Shown here one piece after another: positions 8,309 through 16,616 of a stretch of 64,000 nucleotides of DNA (position 1 is its first letter; each line of letters opens with the position of its first letter). Position numbers and translations under genes: made by a program. The notes below the pieces were generated by a model. The model had not been told where the DNA came from and searched no databases. It saw nothing but the letters and a program-made list of their open reading frames with translations. Source of the DNA: Sedimentisphaera sp050251615 (lineage in GTDB: Bacteria; Planctomycetota; Phycisphaerae; Sedimentisphaerales; Sedimentisphaeraceae); assembly GCA_050251615.1 (NCBI GenBank), contig JBFWMM010000003.1:73740-137739 (forward strand), in the 5' to 3' direction.

Positions 8309-9223
8309 TCAGGCCAGCAGGTACTTGACCAGTCCGCGCTGGAAATGCAGACGGTTTTCAGCTTCCTGGAAAATAACAGAGCGCTCATGCTCAACCACCT
8401 CATCGCTGATTTCAAAGCCGCGGTATGCCGGCAGGCAATGCATTACACGGCAGTCGTTCGGAGCCGCGTTCAGGAGATTTATGTCAACCTGATAGCCGGC
8501 GAAGTCTTTGAGTCTCTGTTGCTTTTCCTCTTCCTGCCCCATGCTCACCCAGGTGTCCGTATAAATGATGTTGGCGTCTTTCACCGCTTCGTATGGGTCG
8601 ATAAGCTGCTCGCAACATCCTTCTGAAACGGAGTTTACATAATCTATTGATTCGCTGTCGAGCTGATAGCCTTCCGGCGAGGCTATGGCGATGCTCATTC
8701 CAAGAGCAGCGCAGACATTCGCAAGCGAGCGGGTAACGTTGTTGCCGTCGCCGATATAAGCGAATTTAAGCCCTTTCAGAGTCCCGAAAACCTCTCGTGC
8801 GGTGAGAACGTCCGCCATCGCCTGACAGGGATGCGAATAGTCGGTAAGAGCGTTTATCACCGGCACGCTTCCCCACTTGGCAAGTCCGATGACCGTGTCA
8901 TGGGCAAAAGTACGCGCCATAATGCAATCAACATACCCGCTGAGTACTCTGGCGAAATCCTTCACCGGTTCGCGCTGGCCAATGCCGCCTGCGTCTTCCT
9001 GCGTCTTAACGTATATCGCCTGACCGCCGAGGTTAATCATGGCGGTCTGGAAGCTCATACGCGTACGAAGGCTCGGCTTCTCAAACAACATGGCTAATAT
9101 CTTGCCCTTCAGGCAGAGGTCGCTGCCGCCGGACTTATAAATCTTTTTCAGAGCCGCACTTATTTCAAGCAGCTCGTTGAGCTGGTCTGTCGTACAGTCC
9201 CTGATAGATAAAAAATGCTTCAT
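8309..9223 (-). CDS. argF: Ornithine carbamoyltransferase
   Basis: Makes citrulline from ornithine and carbamoyl phosphate in arginine synthesis. The carbamoyl-phosphate loop reads FEKPSLRTR (residues 48-56); the usual STRTR Thr is Leu, a variant I associate with some planctomycete OTCases. The HPCQ motif, the ornithine-loop motif DTWVSMGQE and the catalytic HCLPAYRG are present. Length 304 is normal. It follows argD after 60 nt and precedes rsmD by 25 nt. Acetyl- or succinylornithine transcarbamylases also have non-Thr variants, but their other signatures (for example FNPS) are absent, so plain OTCase is favoured. Confidence 0.92.
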   Translation of the reverse strand: MKHFLSIRDCTTDQLNELLEISAALKKIYKSGGSDLCLKGKILAMLFEKPSLRTRMSFQTAMINLGGQAIYVKTQEDAGGIGQREPVKDFARVLSGYVDCIMARTFAHDTVIGLAKWGSVPVINALTDYSHPCQAMADVLTAREVFGTLKGLKFAYIGDGNNVTRSLANVCAALGMSIAIASPEGYQLDSESIDYVNSVSEGCCEQLIDPYEAVKDANIIYTDTWVSMGQEEEKQQRLKDFAGYQVDINLLNAAPNDCRVMHCLPAYRGFEISDEVVEHERSVIFQEAENRLHFQRGLVKYLLA

Positions 9224-9283
9224 AATAGTTACCCTTACGAAGAAACAAATGAAAATGTTCCTTCCTTGCGCTACGTTGCGCTG

Positions 9284-10492
9284 TTATTCAGTAGAATCGA
9301 GAGTTTTGTTGTCCAGAACGCTCTTAAGTATTTCGATTGCCAGATCAATCTGCTCCGCAGTTACTATCATTGACGGCATAAACCGTAGCACGTTACCTTG
9401 TGTACAGTTGATGCGCAATCCCTTTTCAAGGCACCCTGCCACGATCTCGGCACCCGGAGTTTTCAGCTGGAGGCCGATCATAAGCCCTTTACCGCGGACG
9501 TGGTCTATAACGGAATACTTCATGGCAAGAGCTGAGAGCTTTTCCGAACAGTAGTCCCCCATCTTAACGGCATTTTCAATCAGGCCAAGCTCTTCAATCG
9601 CTTTGAATGTTGCGATGGAAGCCGCGCAGGCGATTGAATTGCCACCGAATGTCGAGGCGTGCGTGCCAGGCTGAAAAGAAGCCGCAACTTCGGCCTTTGC
9701 TGTAATCGCTCCAATTGCCACGCCGCCGCCAAGAGCCTTGGCAAGGCTCATAATATCCGGTTCGATGCCGTAATGCTGATATGCGAACCATTTGCCTGTG
9801 CGCCCCATACCCGTTTGAACCTCATCGAGAATCATTACCGCACCGTTTGCACTGCAAAGTTCGCGAATTTTGAGCATATATTCTTCAGTAGCCACGTTTA
9901 CGCCGCCTTCACCCTGAATAGGCTCAATCATAACTGCAGCAGTTTCATCGTCAAACGCCTCTTCAAGCGCTGCTATGTCGTTGTACGGCACATATTTAAA
10001 CCCTGGCACAAGCGGCATAAAGCCTTTGTGGTACTTGGGCTGGCCGGTCGCGGTAATCGCGGCGAAAGTACGTCCGTGAAAGCTGTTGAGCGTGGTGATA
10101 ATCCGATACTTCTCTTCTTTTGTCGCGAGGCGAGCAAGCTTGATGGCAGCTTCGTTTGCCTCGGCACCGCTGTTGCAGAAAAATGACTTCCCGCCGAAGC
10201 TGTGCGTAGCGATAAGCTCGGCAAGCATTCCCTGCTCCTCTGTATAGAAGGTGTTGTCTATGTGGAGAAGCTTCTCGGCCTGCTCCTTTATCGCCTTGAC
10301 AACATACGGATGGCAATGGCCGATTCCGCTCACAGCCCATCCGGGAAACATATCCAGAATCTTGTTGCCCTCAGCATCGAAAAGCCAGTTACCCTCGCCG
10401 CGCGTTATCACGCGCGGAAGTCTGCCGTAGTTACCGATAACATATTTCCCGAATTGTTCTATTACACTCTTGGTATCCATGTTTTTTCTCAT
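9284..10492 (-). CDS. argD: Acetylornithine aminotransferase
   Basis: A PLP-dependent class III aminotransferase converting N-acetylglutamate semialdehyde to N-acetylornithine. Seen: FCNSGAEANEAAIKLAR for cofactor phosphate binding, SFHGRTFAAITATGQ, the ILDEVQTGMGRTG strand with the PLP-contacting Asp, and the Schiff-base Lys in MSLAKALGGG. About 400 residues, normal. The ATG at 10492 overlaps the argB stop (ATGA), suggesting coupling; a second in-frame ATG at 10480 is equally possible. Other ArgD/RocD/AstC-type transaminases look similar, but placement between argB and argF settles the role. Confidence 0.93.
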   Translation of the reverse strand: MRKNMDTKSVIEQFGKYVIGNYGRLPRVITRGEGNWLFDAEGNKILDMFPGWAVSGIGHCHPYVVKAIKEQAEKLLHIDNTFYTEEQGMLAELIATHSFGGKSFFCNSGAEANEAAIKLARLATKEEKYRIITTLNSFHGRTFAAITATGQPKYHKGFMPLVPGFKYVPYNDIAALEEAFDDETAAVMIEPIQGEGGVNVATEEYMLKIRELCSANGAVMILDEVQTGMGRTGKWFAYQHYGIEPDIMSLAKALGGGVAIGAITAKAEVAASFQPGTHASTFGGNSIACAASIATFKAIEELGLIENAVKMGDYCSEKLSALAMKYSVIDHVRGKGLMIGLQLKTPGAEIVAGCLEKGLRINCTQGNVLRFMPSMIVTAEQIDLAIEILKSVLDNKTLDSTE

Positions 10493-11361
10493 TTCGTAAT
10501 TTGTGTTCCCACGCCTTCTTCTGTGTATATTTCGAGAAGGAGTGAGTGTTCGAGGCGCCCGTCAATTATGTGCGCCTTTTTAACGCCGCCGTCAAGAGCC
10601 ATAAAACACGACTCTATCTTAGGCAACATACCGCCGGAAAGCACACCCTGCTCGATGAGATGCTTTGCTTCATTTTCACTGAGAGAGCTTATTCTGCTTT
10701 CAGGGTCATCGATTTTCATACGTATGCCATGCGTGTCGCTGAGCAGAACCAACTTCTCCGCTCCAACGGCTGCCGCAACCATTCCCGCCGCGCTGTCGGC
10801 ATTGATATTAAGTTTCTGACCGCTTCTGTCGATACCCACAGGCGCTATCACGGGGATTGTGCCCGCCTCGCAAAGCTTTGTAATGATTTTCGCATTAACG
10901 CTCTCCACCTCGCCTACAAGGCCTATGTCGAGCTTGCGACCTTCGTGCGTCAGTACGAGCGGTTTGCCGCTGATAACACAACTGCTCATCGAATGCAATC
11001 CCATGGCTTCGCAACCGAAGCTGTTGATAATCTCGCAGATAGGCTTGTTGACTTCGTTTATAATCGTGTGCTCAACAATTTTGAGCGTGAGCTTATCGGT
11101 GTATCTGCGGCCATGAACCCACTGCGGCTCAATGCCGGATCGCTCCATTGCCTTGGAGATATGCTTGCCTCCGCCATGTACAATAACGGGCATAATGCCG
11201 ACAGTATGCATAAACACGACATCGCGAAGCAATTCCTGCTGGAGTTTGGTGTCTTCGAGGATACTGCCTCCGAGCTTCACGACAACTATCCTGCCGCGAA
11301 ACCGGCGGATGTATTCCATCGCCTCAATGAGACCTTTGGCCTTTTGTATGGCGTCCTGCAT
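10489..11361 (-). CDS. argB: Acetylglutamate kinase
   Basis: Phosphorylates N-acetylglutamate, the second step of arginine synthesis. The amino-acid-kinase fold shows VVKLGGSIL, the glycine-rich VIVHGGGKHIS, LNINADSAAG and the C-terminal LSGGMLPKI block. An N-terminal helix before the first strand (about 24 residues) resembles that of arginine-inhibited hexameric enzymes, so feedback inhibition is plausible. A GTG at 11373 extends it by 4 residues; I prefer the ATG at 11361, which has GAGAAG just upstream. It is the first arg gene after tRNA-Thr, with no terminator seen between. argJ, argC, argG and argH are not in the window. Confidence 0.93.
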   Translation of the reverse strand: MQDAIQKAKGLIEAMEYIRRFRGRIVVVKLGGSILEDTKLQQELLRDVVFMHTVGIMPVIVHGGGKHISKAMERSGIEPQWVHGRRYTDKLTLKIVEHTIINEVNKPICEIINSFGCEAMGLHSMSSCVISGKPLVLTHEGRKLDIGLVGEVESVNAKIITKLCEAGTIPVIAPVGIDRSGQKLNINADSAAGMVAAAVGAEKLVLLSDTHGIRMKIDDPESRISSLSENEAKHLIEQGVLSGGMLPKIESCFMALDGGVKKAHIIDGRLEHSLLLEIYTEEGVGTQITK

Positions 11362-11443
11362 TTTTCTTCTCACATTCTAAAGTAGAGTGCTGCGACCGTC
11401 AGCCTCAAAACGCAGGCTTAAAGCCGCATTCCATAACGAAAAA

Positions 11444-11515
11444 AGCCAGCGGTGGGATTTGAACCCACGACCGCTGGTTTACAAAACCAGTGCTCTACCA
11501 CTGAGCTACGCTGGC
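11444..11515 (-). tRNA. tRNA-Thr (TGT anticodon)
   Basis: A 72-nt cloverleaf on the minus strand: acceptor GCCAGCG/CGCTGGC, D-arm AGCTCAGTGGTAGAGC, anticodon stem CTGGT/ACCAG with loop TTTGTAA (anticodon TGT) and T-arm GGGTTCAAATCC. CCA is not encoded. It precedes argB on the same strand and has its own promoter at 11546-11573. Confidence 0.96.
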
Positions 11516-11545
11516 ACTTATGGCTTTTTTCTTAAGAGACGCTGA

Positions 11546-11573
11546 ATTTTACGGTTTCAGTTCTTCTTTGCAA
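11546..11573 (-). promoter_or_regulatory. Sigma-70-type promoter for tRNA-Thr
   Basis: On the minus strand TTGCAA (11568-11573) stands 16 bp from TAAAAT (11546-11551). The start point would fall about 25 nt before the tRNA, as for tRNA-Gly. The -10 lies inside AAACCGTAAAAT, which recurs in opposite orientation at 11662-11673. Confidence 0.6.
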
Positions 11574-11645
11574 GTAGTTTTAGCCGTACGACTACAAAAA
11601 ACGTTCATTATTGTCGCGGTATGGGAAGCTTGCGAACCGGAGCGA

Positions 11646-11673
11646 TTGATTAAAGTAAGCTAAACCGTAAAAT
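11646..11673 (+). promoter_or_regulatory. Promoter for dacB
   Basis: TTGATT (11646-11651), 16 bp, TAAAAT (11668-11673). Transcription would start near 11680, about 33 nt before the dacB ATG. The -10 and upstream bases AAACCGTAAAAT form an exact inverted copy of the tRNA-Thr promoter core at 11546-11557. Confidence 0.5.
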
Positions 11674-11712
11674 CACCTGCATTGATGTTAAACTGAAAGG
11701 ACTCAGGACAAA

Positions 11713-13047
11713 ATGAAGTTACAAGTACTGGCGTTATTACTCGCGGCAACAACCTGTCTGGCAAGCGTAAGCTCGAAGATAGAATCGATAGCCGCGCGTA
11801 AGGAACTGACAAAAGTTAAAATAGCGGTAACTGTGCTTGACGCACAGACCGGCAGGGCTATGTGCGAGTATAATTCTACCACCCCCCTCGTACCAGCCTC
11901 AACTATGAAGCTTGTAACTTCAACTCTCGCTCTTGAAAAACTCGGCTGGGACTACAAATTCACCACAACAGTTGCATACAACGGAAGCGATGTGATTGTG
12001 AGAGGGTCGGGGGACCCCCTGCTCGGTATGAATAAAGATATAATCTCCGAAATAAGCCGTGAGCTGAAAGACATTACAGCGAACGTCCGCAATATACTTG
12101 TTGACAGCACTATATTTGACGATGAGCTCCAGAACAAGAACTGGCCTGCGGCGGAAATCAACCGCTCCTACCAGCCGGAAGTCTGTGGAATCAACTACCG
12201 GCTAAACTGCGTCAGCTTTAATGTCTGGCCGGAGGGTAGCGCTACTAAATGGTCAACGGAGCCGGCAAGCTCCTGCCTGAGCGTGTCTAACAAATCAAAA
12301 TACACTTCATCGCACACGAATACAGTGTGGGCAAGCCGCTCACCTGACTCAAACGACTTTACCATATACGGCAACTGTGGATTCAAAGCGCTACCGTTTG
12401 AAGTACCCGTACACAGGCCGGCGGTCTTTTTCGGCGTGCTTCTGGCTGAGAAACTGCTGAGCGACGGCATTTCCGTAACGGGTAGCGTGATCGAAGGCAA
12501 GGCAGCGGACGGCAAAATACTTACAAGCTTCGATACGCCGATAGAGGCTGTCGTAATTGAAGCCAACACAAACAGTTTGAACCTCGCGGCAGAGTGCCTG
12601 GCCAAAGCGATCGCGGCGAAATCAGCACCTGCAGGCAACTGGACAACCTTTTCAAGCACCGCGCAGGGCTATGCGGCAAAATACGCGCGAAGCGATGCGG
12701 AGGCGGTGATTGTGGACGGTAGCGGTCTCAGCAGAGCAAACAGGCTCTCCACAAACGTAATAGCGGGGATTCTCTACGATGAATCGAAAAGCGCAGGCTT
12801 CGAGCGCTTCAAAAAGACTCTCGCCGTCGGAGGCGTAAACGGGTCGGGGCCGGTGAGCAGATATTTCAAAGATCCGAAGTGCCGCGGCAGAATCTTCGCT
12901 AAAAGCGGTACCCTCACAGGTGTTAAAGCACTCGCAGGATACTGCGAAACAGACTCCGGCGACTATGTGTTTTCAATAATAACCAACAACGCCAACGGTG
13001 CAACGCGCATAGCAATAAATGACATTGTAATCAGTTTGTTTGATTAG
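11713..13047 (+). CDS. dacB: D-alanyl-D-alanine carboxypeptidase/endopeptidase, PBP4 (DacB) family
   Basis: A class C low-molecular-weight penicillin-binding protein that trims or cleaves cross-linked peptidoglycan in the periplasm. It has an N-terminal signal peptide (about residues 1-18), the active-site motif S63-T-M-K in VPASTMKLVTS, an SxN-type motif in VDGSGLSRANRLS, and KSG in FAKSGTLTG near the end. The usual large insert between the first two motifs is present. Length 444 is typical. ATG at 11713 follows AGGACTCAGGAC. Read with ftsI, it is the second cell-wall transpeptidase-fold enzyme in the window. Confidence 0.92.
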   Translation: MKLQVLALLLAATTCLASVSSKIESIAARKELTKVKIAVTVLDAQTGRAMCEYNSTTPLVPASTMKLVTSTLALEKLGWDYKFTTTVAYNGSDVIVRGSGDPLLGMNKDIISEISRELKDITANVRNILVDSTIFDDELQNKNWPAAEINRSYQPEVCGINYRLNCVSFNVWPEGSATKWSTEPASSCLSVSNKSKYTSSHTNTVWASRSPDSNDFTIYGNCGFKALPFEVPVHRPAVFFGVLLAEKLLSDGISVTGSVIEGKAADGKILTSFDTPIEAVVIEANTNSLNLAAECLAKAIAAKSAPAGNWTTFSSTAQGYAAKYARSDAEAVIVDGSGLSRANRLSTNVIAGILYDESKSAGFERFKKTLAVGGVNGSGPVSRYFKDPKCRGRIFAKSGTLTGVKALAGYCETDSGDYVFSIITNNANGATRIAINDIVISLFD

Positions 13048-13063
13048 AGAAAGGATGCCGTAT

Positions 13064-13360
13064 ATGCTTGTACACTCAGTTTACTTCTGGCTCAAGAAAG
13101 ATGTTACCGATGAGCAGAGAGCGTTTTTCAAAACCTGCCTCGACCGGCTCAAGAACGTCGAGGAGGCAGTTGCCGTTTACACGGGCTCGCCTTCAACTAC
13201 AAACAGGCCTGTAATTGAGCGTAGCTACGATTTCGCTTTGACGCTTGTTTTCAAGGATATGCCTGCTCATGACGCTTATCAAGTATCACCGCCCCACAAG
13301 CAATTCCTCAAAGATTGCAGCGCTATGTTTGACAGGCTCGTAATCTACGACGCTGACTAA
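13064..13360 (+). CDS. Dabb (stress-responsive alpha/beta-barrel) domain protein
   Basis: A 98-residue single-domain protein of the ferredoxin-like dimeric alpha/beta-barrel (Dabb) family. The N-terminus MLVHSVYFWLKKDVTDEQ matches the family's usual MxxHxVxFWLK start, and the HDAYQVSPPHKQFL segment matches the conserved HxxYxxHPxH-type helix. The biochemical role of most Dabb proteins is unknown. I chose ATG at 13064 because GAGAAAGG lies about 9 nt upstream; a TTG at 13040 and an ATG at 13055 are less well placed. It follows dacB by 16 nt and is probably co-transcribed. Confidence 0.85.
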   Translation: MLVHSVYFWLKKDVTDEQRAFFKTCLDRLKNVEEAVAVYTGSPSTTNRPVIERSYDFALTLVFKDMPAHDAYQVSPPHKQFLKDCSAMFDRLVIYDAD

Positions 13361-13498
13361 AGCGGCAAAGCATATACATACCCTTGCCGGCAACTCGGTG
13401 CCCTGGTGCAGGGATATTTTCTTACGCCACCGATTTGCATTGATAGGCTCTAATTTAAGGTATCGCGTGCCCTTTTGCGATCACAGCGATTTCGCCCA

Positions 13499-15385
13499 CT
13501 ATTCGAGCTTGTGATTTCTCTTCTGGTGGTCGGGAATATCGTCATAGATCTCGCGTGCGCTGGTTTCGTAAGGCGTGCCCGGGTACTTATCCACAATCTC
13601 CTGCAACACCTCGATCAGCTTTTTGCTACTGCCGAGCCTCGTATAACTGCCGCGTAGCATTTGAGCCTCCTGAAGGAGTTTTTGAGCGTGAATTTCATCC
13701 TCAGGGCTCAATTGAACGGCTTGTGCCTTACCGGTTGTAGCGGTTGAGTTCTCCGTTGCCGTAGCCGGCTGGTTAGGATCGNNNNNNNNNNNNNNNNNNN
13801 NNNNNNNNNNNNNNNNNNNNNNNNNNNNNNNNNNNNNNNNNNNNNNNNNNNNNNNNNNNNNNNNNNNNNNNNNNNNNNNNNCCGGCTGGTTAGGATCGGA
13901 GGGGGCAAGCCGGTTAGGGTCGGAAGGGGCCGGCTGGTTAGGATCGGAGGGGGCAAGCCGGTTAGGGTCGGAGGGGGCCGGCTGATTGGGTTCGCTGTCC
14001 TGCGTAACCGGTTTTGGAAGTTGCGGAAGCGGCATTGGAGCCGGGCCCTGCGGCGTCATGCCGGGCATTTGAGGTGGTATTCCGGGAGGATTGGTACCGT
14101 GGTTAAAAGGGTCCATCCCCGGGCCGCCGAAAGGTCTGGCGCCCGCATTGAACGACGGCACATTTATACCTTCCACTTTGGGCAGTTTAAGCCCGCCTGT
14201 TGCGTTGGTAACGAACATCCTGAACAGCAGACCGAAATCCGTACCAGCATAGAGGATCTGCCCTGATTTGTCGCTGAGAAGGATTGTGTTACCAAAGAGC
14301 TTTGCGAAAGCGGACAAATTCTGCGGTATCGCACTTACGGAAGTCTTCTTGAAATCCTCATTCGTTTCCGCAAATACCCCGCCTTCAAGTCCCATCTTTT
14401 TGGAGAAGTCTCTGGCAGATTCAAGGTCAGTATCCACATTTATCGTAAGCACTTCGAGCTTATCTGATTCCGCCGCTATTTCTTTGAGCTTCTTCACATA
14501 CGCAATGGACCTGCGGAGGGAATCGTCGGTTGTAGCTGAGGGTTCTTCGAGTTTTGCGTATTCATTGAGTACTTCATTTTTGGCGATATAGGCCTTTTCT
14601 TCCGCGGTGAAAGCGGCAGCCTTGCTGCTCCAGACGTAGATACAGGTCAGCGCTTCTCTTCCCGTAACGGGGAAATACTTCTCACTGACTCCCGCAAAAG
14701 AGATATTTTTGCCGGTGAGGACGGCTTGCTTGGGCGAATAATCAATTTCAAATGGTAGCTCCACCGCTTTTCTCACTGCCTCGGCATCTTTTTTAACCCT
14801 CCTCAGGAAATAGTCCCTGTCGGGGGGTTGCTCTGAAGACAAAACGGAAAAAGCGGCGAGGGAATAGTATGCCGCATCGCTCGTCGGAGAGAGCTTTGCC
14901 GCAGAAAGGCACTTCTTTGAGCAACTGCCTGCATCATCTCCCGTAAGATAGCCGTACCATGCATCTGCAAGGAGCATATCGCTTCTGTCCTCCGGCGTCA
15001 TAGCCCTGCTTGCTTTGCGGATTTCGAGAATCGTGCGGCCAAACTCCCTTTGCTGTTCTTCAGTTATATCTTCACCACTGGCCACTATTGATGCAACAGT
15101 AGCCAGAAGGGTACGCGCCTTTTCAGCTGCCTGCGAAGCCTCTTCCTGCTGTTCGCGAAGCCGCTGCTCACGGTCTCCCCCGCGATCTCTCGCGGCAGAT
15201 TCATGCGTGGGGCGCTGCATGGCGCCTCCGCCGAGCCCCGGTACATTGCCCGGCACGCCGGGCGGTTGAACATCTCTGGCCGCGGCGGTAAAATGCGCCG
15301 GCCCTGACATATAATCAACGGTAAGTGCTTGTGAAACCGCCGCCGGCACAACAAGCATCACGACAACAAATGTTTTGATTTTCAT
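13499..15385 (-). CDS. Exported protein with degenerate thioredoxin-like domain and Pro/Asn/Asp repeat, interrupted by an assembly gap
   Basis: Not a named family. The ATG at 15385 (GGGGAATGGCAAT upstream) gives a signal peptide of about 20 residues. Next come a Gly/Pro-rich stretch, a charged coiled-coil-like segment (DREQRLREQQEEASQA), and a helical TPR-like region. Then follows a block patterned like a TlpA/redoxin fold: CIYVWSSKAAAF in place of the WCxxC active site, KLEVLTINVDTDLESARDF, and ILLSDKSGQILYAGTD. The redox cysteines are absent, so catalysis is unlikely. After a Pro/Gly-rich linker there is a 16-residue DPNQPAPSDPNRLAPS repeat, broken by 100 N, then a helical C-terminus. True length is unknown. 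Function not assigned. Confidence 0.72.
   Translation of the reverse strand: MKIKTFVVVMLVVPAAVSQALTVDYMSGPAHFTAAARDVQPPGVPGNVPGLGGGAMQRPTHESAARDRGGDREQRLREQQEEASQAAEKARTLLATVASIVASGEDITEEQQREFGRTILEIRKASRAMTPEDRSDMLLADAWYGYLTGDDAGSCSKKCLSAAKLSPTSDAAYYSLAAFSVLSSEQPPDRDYFLRRVKKDAEAVRKAVELPFEIDYSPKQAVLTGKNISFAGVSEKYFPVTGREALTCIYVWSSKAAAFTAEEKAYIAKNEVLNEYAKLEEPSATTDDSLRRSIAYVKKLKEIAAESDKLEVLTINVDTDLESARDFSKKMGLEGGVFAETNEDFKKTSVSAIPQNLSAFAKLFGNTILLSDKSGQILYAGTDFGLLFRMFVTNATGGLKLPKVEGINVPSFNAGARPFGGPGMDPFNHGTNPPGIPPQMPGMTPQGPAPMPLPQLPKPVTQDSEPNQPAPSDPNRLAPSDPNQPAPSDPNRLAPSDPNQPXXXXXXXXXXXXXXXXXXXXXXXXXXXXXXXXXXDPNQPATATENSTATTGKAQAVQLSPEDEIHAQKLLQEAQMLRGSYTRLGSSKKLIEVLQEIVDKYPGTPYETSAREIYDDIPDHQKRNHKLE
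13765..13990 (-). repeat. 48-bp coding minisatellite (two 24-bp half-units)
   Basis: Two complete 48-bp copies lie at 13882-13929 and 13930-13977, followed by a decayed start of a third. Another partial copy lies at 13765-13781, left of the N run. Each unit encodes DPNQPAPS plus DPNRLAPS. The copies differ by very few bases, which suggests recent expansion or homogenisation and explains the failed assembly. Confidence 0.9.
13782..13881. other. Assembly gap of 100 N
   Basis: A run of exactly 100 N inside the coding minisatellite. The round size indicates a placeholder of unknown true length. For the 24-bp periodicity to continue, the missing length should be 7 plus a multiple of 24, so 100 does not fit even though the frame happens to stay open. 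Confidence 0.97.
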
Positions 15386-15440
15386 ATTGCCATTCCCCTG
15401 TATCACTCTTTTTGAAATTCACAATCAAAAGTACACTAAC

Positions 15441-15468
15441 AATATAACCAGAACCATCGCAACTTCAA
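15441..15468 (-). promoter_or_regulatory. Promoter for the repeat-bearing exported protein
   Basis: On the minus strand TTGAAG (15463-15468), 16 bp, TATATT (15441-15446), about 55 nt before the ATG at 15385. Same spacing as the tRNA promoters of the window. Confidence 0.45.
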
Positions 15469-15476
15469 AGGTATAA

Positions 15477-15504
15477 TTGTTTTTTCAAGCGTAAATCTTA
15501 TGAT
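15477..15504 (+). promoter_or_regulatory. Possible promoter for the HD-domain gene
   Basis: TTGTTT (15477-15482), 16 bp, TATGAT (15499-15504), about 43 nt before the ATG at 15548. The -35 is a weak match, so the call rests mainly on spacing and position. Confidence 0.3.
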
Positions 15505-15547
15505 TGACTCGCACTCTCATAATTAATTTACTTTTGCGAAAGCAGCT

Positions 15548-16366
15548 ATGTTCAAGCGATTGACAGATAAAGTTGAAAACTACATAAAGAGCTTTTACTG
15601 CGATGACGAGTTCATAAACGAACAGGTGGCTCTCAAACACGTGCACACACGGAAAGTTACGCAAATCATGCAGGAATTGGCCTCGGAGCTTAAGCTTGAT
15701 GCGTATCTTTGCGAGATTGCCGCCGCCACAGGGCTCCTGCACGATATCGGACGCTTTGAGCAGGTTAAGAAATACCGCACATTCCTCGATGCGAAAAGCG
15801 TAAGCCACGCCCTGCTCGGCATACGTATAATACAGGAGCTTGGCCTGGTGAGCGGCTACGACAAAGACTTCCAAGCCAGCGTACTTGCGGCAGTAAAACA
15901 TCACAGCGACCTTGAAGTCAGCGCGGCCGCCGGCCTTCCCGAGCATGCGGACCTGATGATAAGAATGATTCGCGATGCCGATAAGCTCGACATATTCCGG
16001 GTAATCAAAATAGCATATGAGAAACTTCAATCATCAGGTTTTTCCGAGCAGCAGCTCGTTACTTTCGGCATAAGCCGCGCCGAGCTTACCGATGAATGCA
16101 GCGAAACGGTGCTCGAAGATCTGCTCAGCCGTCGCCAGGCAAGCTATGGCGAAGTTAAGACGATTACAGACAGAAAGCTCCTCCAGCTCTGTTGGGTATT
16201 TGACTTCAACTTCTCTCAGTCCCTGATCAAGGCGATCGAAAGCGGACATATCAACTACATATTCAACATACTCCCGAAAACCGCGCAGATGGATTTGGTT
16301 AAAGCCGAAATCATCGATTATATTTCTGCAAAACTGGCCCATTTCAAGCCGATAACAATAAGCTGA
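15548..16366 (+). CDS. HD-domain metal-dependent phosphohydrolase
   Basis: A 272-residue HD-superfamily protein. The metal-site motifs are in order: H31 or H33 in KHVHTRKV, H65-D66 in GLLHDIGRF, a His pair in VKHHSD near 118 and Asp in IRDADKLDIFRV near 145. This is the pattern of HD phosphohydrolases acting on nucleotides or phosphate esters. I cannot name the substrate; no regulatory or synthetase domain accompanies it. No good ribosome binding site precedes the ATG (GCGAAAGCAGCT). It stands alone between a divergent gene and the citrate synthase gene. Confidence 0.83.
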   Translation: MFKRLTDKVENYIKSFYCDDEFINEQVALKHVHTRKVTQIMQELASELKLDAYLCEIAAATGLLHDIGRFEQVKKYRTFLDAKSVSHALLGIRIIQELGLVSGYDKDFQASVLAAVKHHSDLEVSAAAGLPEHADLMIRMIRDADKLDIFRVIKIAYEKLQSSGFSEQQLVTFGISRAELTDECSETVLEDLLSRRQASYGEVKTITDRKLLQLCWVFDFNFSQSLIKAIESGHINYIFNILPKTAQMDLVKAEIIDYISAKLAHFKPITIS

Positions 16367-16616
16367 CAGACAAATAACGAAAGCAGATATCAATTTTGAT
16401 TGCATTTTTTTAGGCATTCACTAAAATTTACCTGCTTTGGTTGCGCATTCATATAATTTGACTGACCGGCTCGGCCGTGAAGCCGCCACAACTATAAGTA
16501 AGACCTGATTTGCCGCGCAACTTTCCGCACAGATTTGCATTCATAACACATTGGGTTAGACGTGGACGACCGGCGTAAAGAGCAGGGAAAGTATTTTAAA
16601 TATTCATGAGGTGAAC

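Noticed and set aside
13782..13881. In-frame coding through the N run as evidence for true protein length
   Set aside because: The run is a 100-base placeholder; the frame agreement is coincidental.
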